Of a stretch of 64,000 bases of DNA, positions 59,497 to 64,000 are shown one piece after another. The notes under the pieces are model-generated. The model searched no databases, had not been told where the DNA came from, and worked only from the letters and a program-made list of their open reading frames with translations. Both the position numbers and the translations under genes were made by a program. The DNA is from Streptomyces coffeae. Its GTDB lineage: Bacteria; Actinomycetota; Actinomycetes; Streptomycetales; Streptomycetaceae. The stretch spans positions 404,273 to 468,272 of the forward strand of contig NZ_JAERRF010000005.1 of assembly GCF_016741875.1 (NCBI RefSeq), written 5' to 3'. Numbering within the stretch: position 1 is the first letter of the stretch; every line of letters begins with the position of its first letter.

Positions 59497-59853
59497 GTGA
59501 ATACCGCACCAACCGGCGATCGCCCAGGCGAACAGCTGCTACAAGATCACCCCTCCTACACCCAGGTGCAGGAGAGCGCGGAGTTCGGCGAACTGCGCCG
59601 CGCCCACCGCTCGTTCGCCTTCCCGCTCACCATCGCGTTCATCAGCTGGTACCTGCTCTACGTCCTGCTGTCGAACTACGCGGACGGCTTCATGGCCACC
59701 AAGGCCGTCGGCAACATCAACGTGGCCCTGGTGTTCGGGCTCGCCCAGTTCCTGACCACCTTCCTCATCGCCTGGTGGTACTCCCGGCACGCCGCCGCCA
59801 AGCTCGACCCGCGGTCCGCGGCGATCAAGTCCGGCATGGGAGGCGACGCATGA
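59497..59853 (+). CDS. DUF485 domain membrane protein, symporter partner
   Basis: A 118-residue protein. After a polar N-terminus, SAEFGELRRAHRSFAFPLTI leads into two helices, FISWYLLYVLLSNYADGF and VALVFGLAQFLTTFLIAWWY, followed by RHAAAKLDPRS. This is the DUF485 signature, and the gene nearly always precedes a cation/acetate-type symporter gene, as here. The start is GTG at 59497 with CAGGAG eight bases upstream. The stop overlaps the symporter start as ATGA. Confidence 0.93.
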   Translation: MNTAPTGDRPGEQLLQDHPSYTQVQESAEFGELRRAHRSFAFPLTIAFISWYLLYVLLSNYADGFMATKAVGNINVALVFGLAQFLTTFLIAWWYSRHAAAKLDPRSAAIKSGMGGDA

Positions 59854-61451
59854 GCGTTCATCAGCTCGCGGTGGAAAGCGCGTCGGACAACCGGCCGCTG
59901 ATCATCACCCTCTTCTCGGTCTTCGTCGCCGCGACCCTCGGCATCACCGTATGGGCCGGCCGCCAGACCAAGGACGCCAACGACTTCTACGCCGGCGGCC
60001 GCTCCTTCAGCGGCTTCCAGAACGGCCTGGCCATCTCCGGCGACTACATGTCCGCCGCGTCCTTCCTCGGCATCGCCGGCGCCATCGCGCTCACCGGCTA
60101 CGACGGGTTCCTTTACTCGATCGGCTTCCTCGTCGCCTGGCTGGTCGCCCTGCTGCTGGTCGCCGAGCCGCTGCGCAACACCGGCCGGTACACGATGGGC
60201 GATGTGCTCGCCTACCGGATGCGCCAGCGCCCGGTCCGCACCGCCGCGGGCGTCTCCACCATCGTTGTGTCGATCTTCTACCTGCTGGCCCAGATGGCGG
60301 GCGCGGGCGTGCTGGTCTCCCTCCTGCTGGGCATCACCAACGAGGCCGGAAAGATCCTCATCGTCGTCCTCGTCGGCGTGGTGATGATCCTCTACGTGTC
60401 CATCGGCGGCATGAAGGGCACCACCTGGGTGCAGATGGTCAAGGCCGTGATGCTGATCGCGGGCGCCCTGCTGATGACCTTCCTGGTGCTGCTGAAGTTC
60501 GACTTCAACGTGTCCGACCTGCTGGGCAAGGCGGCGGAGAACAGCGGCATCGGCCACGCCTTCCTGGAGCCGGGTCTGAAGTACGGGGCCACCGGCACCA
60601 CCAAGCTCGACTTCATCTCGCTCGGCCTCGCCCTGGTGCTCGGCACCGCGGGCCTGCCGCACATCCTCATCCGCTTCTACACCGTCCCCACGGCCAAGGC
60701 CGCCCGTAAGTCGGTGAACTGGGCGATCGGCATCATCGGCGTGTTCTACCTGATGACCATCGCGCTGGGCTTCGGCGCCGCCGCGCTGCTGAACGGGGCG
60801 GACATCAAGAAGTCGAACCCAGCCGGGAACACCGCCGCACCCCTGCTCGCCGAGGAGCTCGGCGGCCCGGTGCTGCTCGCCGTGATCTCCGCGGTGGCGT
60901 TCGCGACCATCCTCGCCGTCGTCGCCGGGCTCACCCTCGCCTCCTCGTCCTCCTTCGCCCACGACCTGTACGCCAACGTCATCCGCAAGGGCCAGGCGAC
61001 GCAGGAGGAGGAGGTCAAGGCCGCGCGCTGGGCGACCGTCGGCATCGGCATCGTCGCGATCGTGCTCGGGGTCTTCGCCCGGGATCTGAACGTCGCCGGC
61101 CTCGTCGCGCTGGCCTTCGCGGTCGCCGCGTCCGCCAATCTTCCGACGATCTTGTACAGCCTGTTCTGGAAGCGGTTCACCACCCAGGGCGCGCTGTGGT
61201 CCATCTACGGCGGGCTGGCCTCCTCCGTCTTCCTGGTGCTCTTCTCGCCGGTTGTCTCCGGCAATCCGAAGAGCTCGATGTTCAAGGGCGTCGACTTCCA
61301 CTGGTTCCCGCTGGAGAACCCGGGGCTGATCTCCATCCCCCTCGGCTTCCTGCTCGGCTGGGTGGGATCCCTGCTGTCCAAGGAGGAGCCGGACCCGAAG
61401 AAGTACGCGGAGCTGGAGGTCCGCTCGCTCACCGGATACGGCGCGCACTGA
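59850..61451 (+). CDS. sodium:solute symporter, ActP/MctP-like monocarboxylate transporter
   Basis: A 533-residue membrane transporter with about 13 helices. The SSS signatures DFYAGGRSFSGFQNGLAISG, DYMSAASFLGIAGAIALTGY and GTAGLPHILIRFYTVPTAKA match the ActP/MctP branch, which moves acetate, pyruvate, lactate or similar small acids with a cation. ASSSSFAHDLYANVIRKGQA is the late conserved region. The start is the ATG at 59850 in the ATGA overlap with DUF485. After the stop, two copies of a CCGGCTCGTccg / CCGGTTCGTACGGGC-type sequence occur. Confidence 0.94.
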   Translation: MSVHQLAVESASDNRPLIITLFSVFVAATLGITVWAGRQTKDANDFYAGGRSFSGFQNGLAISGDYMSAASFLGIAGAIALTGYDGFLYSIGFLVAWLVALLLVAEPLRNTGRYTMGDVLAYRMRQRPVRTAAGVSTIVVSIFYLLAQMAGAGVLVSLLLGITNEAGKILIVVLVGVVMILYVSIGGMKGTTWVQMVKAVMLIAGALLMTFLVLLKFDFNVSDLLGKAAENSGIGHAFLEPGLKYGATGTTKLDFISLGLALVLGTAGLPHILIRFYTVPTAKAARKSVNWAIGIIGVFYLMTIALGFGAAALLNGADIKKSNPAGNTAAPLLAEELGGPVLLAVISAVAFATILAVVAGLTLASSSSFAHDLYANVIRKGQATQEEEVKAARWATVGIGIVAIVLGVFARDLNVAGLVALAFAVAASANLPTILYSLFWKRFTTQGALWSIYGGLASSVFLVLFSPVVSGNPKSSMFKGVDFHWFPLENPGLISIPLGFLLGWVGSLLSKEEPDPKKYAELEVRSLTGYGAH

Positions 61452-61649
61452 CCGGCTCGTCCGAGCGACGGGCTGGTACGGGCTTGTGCGAAGCGACCGG
61501 TTCGTACGGGCCCGGGGCGGCCCCCTCACGGTCCTGGACGGTCCCTGATGGTCCTGCGGAAATCCGATCGTCACAGCCGTCGCGTACGCTGCGGGACAAT
61601 TGGCGTAGCGCACGCACGCATGCCTGCGAACCGTGGAGGGGCTGCCACC

Positions 61650-62639
61650 ATGCTGATCGACACTTACGGTCGCGTCGCTACCGACCTGCGTGTCTCTCTG
61701 ACCGACCGGTGCAATCTGCGCTGCACCTACTGCATGCCCGAAGAAGGGCTCCAGTGGCTGGCCAAACCCGATCTGCTCACCGATGACGAGATCGTCCGGC
61801 TGATCGGGATCGCGGTGACCGAGCTCGGTGTCACCGAGGTCCGCTTCACCGGCGGCGAGCCGCTGCTGCGTCCGGGCCTGGTCTCCATCGTCGAGCGCTG
61901 CGCCGCCCTCGCCCCGCGCCCCAAGATGTCGCTGACCACCAACGGCGTCGGTCTGGAGCGCACCGCGGGGGCGCTGCGCGACGCGGGCCTGGACCGGGTC
62001 AATGTCTCCCTCGACACCCTGCGCCCGGAGGTCTTCCAGGCGCTGACCCGGCGCAAGCGCCACGGCGACGTATTGCGCGGGCTGGAGGCGGCCCGCGCGG
62101 CCGGGCTCACCCCGGTCAAGGTCAACGCGGTGCTGATGCCCGGCCTCAACGAGGACGAGGCCCCCGATCTGCTCGCCTGGGCCCTGGAGCACGACTACGA
62201 ACTGCGGTTCATCGAGCAGATGCCGCTGGACCCCCAGCACGGCTGGAAGCGCGACGGCATGATCACCGCGGGGGACATCCTGGCCAGTCTGCGCACCCGC
62301 TTCACCCTTGCCCCGGAGGACGACGGGGAGCGCGGCTCCGCGCCCGCCGAGCGCTGGCTCGTCGACGGCGGACCGGCCCGCGTCGGCGTCATCGCCTCCG
62401 TCACCCGTCCGTTCTGCCGCGCCTGCGACCGCACCCGGCTGACCGCCGACGGACAGGTGCGCACCTGTCTGTTCGCCCGCGAGGAGTCCGATCTGCGCGG
62501 GGCGCTGCGCTCCGGTGCCCCGGACGAGGAGATCGCCCGGCTGTGGCGGGTGGCGATGTGGGGCAAGAAGGCGGGGTCCGGGCTGGATGATCCGTCGTTC
62601 CTCCAGCCGGACCGCCCGATGTCGGCGATCGGCGGCTGA
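61650..62639 (+). CDS. moaA: GTP 3',8-cyclase
   Basis: A 329-residue radical-SAM enzyme that, with MoaC, makes cyclic pyranopterin monophosphate from GTP in molybdenum-cofactor synthesis. The N-terminal cluster site is Cys21, Cys25 and Cys28 in DRCNLRCTYCMP. VRFTGGEPLLRPGL is the SAM-binding GGE. The C-terminal cluster lies in RPFCRACDRTRLTADGQVRT plus the later Cys of CLF. The protein ends in the Gly-Gly typical of MoaA. The start is ATG at 61650 with GGAGGGG upstream. It is a single gene, with a hairpin after it. Confidence 0.97.
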   Translation: MLIDTYGRVATDLRVSLTDRCNLRCTYCMPEEGLQWLAKPDLLTDDEIVRLIGIAVTELGVTEVRFTGGEPLLRPGLVSIVERCAALAPRPKMSLTTNGVGLERTAGALRDAGLDRVNVSLDTLRPEVFQALTRRKRHGDVLRGLEAARAAGLTPVKVNAVLMPGLNEDEAPDLLAWALEHDYELRFIEQMPLDPQHGWKRDGMITAGDILASLRTRFTLAPEDDGERGSAPAERWLVDGGPARVGVIASVTRPFCRACDRTRLTADGQVRTCLFAREESDLRGALRSGAPDEEIARLWRVAMWGKKAGSGLDDPSFLQPDRPMSAIGG

Positions 62640-62657
62640 GCGGGGCGGCCCACGGTT

Positions 62658-62700
62658 GTGGTCGGCCGCCCGCCCGGATCAGTGATCGGCGGCCGACCAC
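62658..62700 (+). terminator. moaA terminator hairpin reaching into the convergent gene
   Basis: GTGGTCGGCCGCC (62658-62670) pairs exactly with GGCGGCCGACCAC (62688-62700) around a 17-base loop. The right arm and part of the loop are the last codons and stop of the 78-residue minus-strand gene. Confidence 0.75.
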
Positions 62701-62915
62701 TCCTCGAGCGTGACCACGTCCTTCAGAAAGCCCCGCATATCCAGGAACTGGGACAGATGCTCACGGTGCTCCTCGCAGGCCAGCCAGGTCTTGCGCCGCT
62801 CCGGAGTGTGGATCTTCGGATTATTCCAGGCCAGCACCCAGACCGCCGGGGCGCGGCAGCCCTTGGCGGAGCAGATCACGGCATCGTCTTCGGCGGGGGT
62901 CTCGCGGGTGTTCAC
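62679..62915 (-). CDS. small conserved hypothetical protein with cysteine pairs
   Basis: A 78-residue protein: DDAVICSAKGCRAPAVWVLA, WNNPKIHTPERRKTWLACEE, HREHLSQFLDMRGFLKDVV. Cys-x4-Cys and a later Cys-EEH arrangement could bind zinc. I choose the GTG at 62915; the long upstream extension to 63131 is arginine-rich and unlikely. Proteins of this type are widespread in Streptomyces next to moaA as far as I recall. Its function is unknown. Confidence 0.75.
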   Translation of the reverse strand: MNTRETPAEDDAVICSAKGCRAPAVWVLAWNNPKIHTPERRKTWLACEEHREHLSQFLDMRGFLKDVVTLEEWSAADH

Positions 62916-63108
62916 AGCGCAGACTCTACGGAAGCCACCGCGGACGTGACGACGCCGGGCAGCCACGGGGGGAGCCGCCCGGCGTCGGTCCGTCGCTCCG
63001 ACGGGGGATGCGGAGCGCGTACGCAGTATGTCACGAGGGATGGGGCGCAGTGCACCGGAACAGCATGATTGATCTGAGGTTTTCCTGAGCATGCGGAAAC
63101 GCGGCAGG

Positions 63109-63513
63109 TCAGCCGTGTTCTCCGCGTCCATCCTCGCTGGTATGTCCCACGTCTTCCGGGCCGGATTCCGCCTGTGGGCCGTCCGATGGCTCCTGCCGCG
63201 GACCGTCGGAGTGCGGAGCGGAGATCAGCATGGGCCGCTGCGGAGGCGGGATGAAACTGGTGGGAAGCGAAGGGGCGTTCTCCCGGCCCGCGTTGGCGAT
63301 GACCACCGCGATGTACGGCAGCACCGCGCCCAGCACCAGCGCCACGATGGCCACATGGCGCTCCACGTTCCACAGCACCGCGGCCAGCACGACGGCGATG
63401 GTGCGCACGGTCATCGAGATCACATAGCGCCGCTGCCGGCCGCGCACATCGTCGGCCAGCCCCTGGCGGGCACCGGTGATCCGGAAGACTTCCGGGCCGC
63501 CCTGCTTCCGCAT
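63109..63513 (-). CDS. DUF3099 two-helix membrane protein
   Basis: A 134-residue protein. EVFRITGARQGLADDVRGRQ and RRYVISMTVRT precede two membrane helices (IAVVLAAVLWNVERHVAIVA and LVLGAVLPYIAVVIANAG), then a Pro/Ser/Glu-rich cytoplasmic tail. This is the DUF3099 pattern, of unknown function, common in actinobacteria. The start may be ATG 63513 or GTG 63516, with AGGTGG upstream. Confidence 0.85.
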   Translation of the reverse strand: MRKQGGPEVFRITGARQGLADDVRGRQRRYVISMTVRTIAVVLAAVLWNVERHVAIVALVLGAVLPYIAVVIANAGRENAPSLPTSFIPPPQRPMLISAPHSDGPRQEPSDGPQAESGPEDVGHTSEDGRGEHG

Positions 63514-63724
63514 CACGTTCCACCACCTGATCGAGGAGCAGGCTCCCCCCGCTCTGGGACGTACTCAACGTTACGCCGCGCGGGCCCGGGCTTCGAGACT
63601 GGGGCACCCCGATGGGTGGCCACCCGGTTACGCCATGACATGGACCCGACGCTCCGACATGCGCCGTAGCCGAATCGGTCGAACACTGGAAGAAATGCGC
63701 ATCCCCGCCGCGTCAGGAGGCGAC

Positions 63725-64000
63725 ATGAACTGGCTGTGGGCGATCGTCGTAGGAATCATCCTCGGTGTGATTGCCAGGGCGATCCTCCCAGGTAAGCAGC
63801 ACATTCCCCTGTGGCTGACCTGTCTCTACGGCATTCTCGGAGCGATCTTGGGGAACGCGGTGGCCGGCTGGGTCGGAGTCAGGTACACCGAAGGCTTCGA
63901 CTGGATCCGGCATCTGCTCCAACTGGCCGGGGCGGTCCTGATCGTCGCCCTCGGCACCCCCCTGTGGCAGACCATCCGCCACGGCGGAAGACGGGAGCGA
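63725..64000 (+). CDS. GlsB/YeaQ/YmgE-like stress membrane protein (3' truncated by window edge)
   Basis: 92 residues are visible and the frame is open at the last base. MNWLWAIVVGIILGVIARAI is a typical first helix with the arginine that the family shares, followed by YGILGAILGNAVAGWVG, the glycine-zipper helix, and LLQLAGAVLIVALGTPLW. The family, called transglycosylase-associated, contains small membrane proteins induced by general or envelope stress. The start is ATG at 63725 with CAGGAGG six bases upstream. The visible helices nearly complete the domain, so only a short tail is probably missing. Confidence 0.85.
   Translation, partial: MNWLWAIVVGIILGVIARAILPGKQHIPLWLTCLYGILGAILGNAVAGWVGVRYTEGFDWIRHLLQLAGAVLIVALGTPLWQTIRHGGRRER

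Noticed and set aside
59676..62240. 854-codon minus-strand open frame opposite the symporter and moaA genes
   Set aside because: Antisense of two certain genes; no domain.

Overview
The window is very GC-rich actinobacterial DNA with GTG/TTG starts, ATGA/GTGA/TGATG gene overlaps and long GC hairpins as terminators. Its gene content (ectABCD, a SCO1860-type LAETG-anchored protein, a clustered B12 pathway, a Gbn-type HTH protein, Asp23/AmaP genes, a DUF485/symporter pair, moaA) points to Streptomyces. From memory, the order of about 15.5-62.6 kb largely mirrors the S. coelicolor chromosome around SCO1821-SCO1867; this was not checked. I see no insertion sequence, prophage, CRISPR array, tRNA or rRNA.

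Layout. (a) 0-15.4 kb, catabolic and accessory genes: a truncated ATP-grasp enzyme, a PLD-like membrane protein, a D-2-hydroxyacid dehydrogenase, a uronate-dehydrogenase-like enzyme, a lipoprotein polysaccharide deacetylase, a TetR/RibD-C pair, a PL9-like secreted pectate lyase, an aldo/keto reductase, a LuxR-type two-component system with a membrane protein, and IclR divergent from an alpha-ketoglutarate-semialdehyde-type dehydrogenase. The lyase, uronate dehydrogenase and semialdehyde dehydrogenase could be parts of an oxidative uronate route to 2-oxoglutarate. (b) 15.5-18.8 kb: ectABCD for ectoine and 5-hydroxyectoine. (c) 19.3-21.6 kb: an amidohydrolase and a sortase-anchored protein. (d) 21.9-31.9 kb: an eight-gene minus-strand cobalamin cluster (cobD, cobQ, chelatase, cobO, cobB, CbiG-C domain protein, cbiX, cobC) behind a cobalamin riboswitch. 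(e) 32.1-33.7 kb: a Pit phosphate transporter behind PhoP-box-like repeats. (f) 34-41.3 kb: aldolase, hydrolase, VOC protein, ABC-F protein with a seven-codon upstream ORF, the Gbn-like protein with a dense GATC cluster upstream, and an enoyl-CoA hydratase. (g) 41.4-48.3 kb: a divergent SpoIIE-type phosphatase and a large soluble HAMP-repeat hybrid kinase with its response regulator, resembling the osmoadaptation set OsaC/OsaA/OsaB. (h) 48.4-51.6 kb: an Asp23/AmaP envelope-stress cluster. (i) 51.6-64 kb: a repeat-filled gap, an SDR, a GH15 enzyme, SURF1, a DEDDh exonuclease with a BRCT-like tail, a subtilisin-like protease, DUF485/symporter, moaA and small membrane proteins.

Themes. Osmotic and envelope stress recurs (ectoine genes, Osa-like signalling, Asp23/AmaP, GlsB-like protein). 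The most unusual structural pattern is that many genes carry short tandem duplications of their own 3' ends, stop codon included, which often place stops in other frames. The most elaborate case is the 750-bp non-coding stretch after amaP, which looks built from decayed copies of the amaP terminus.
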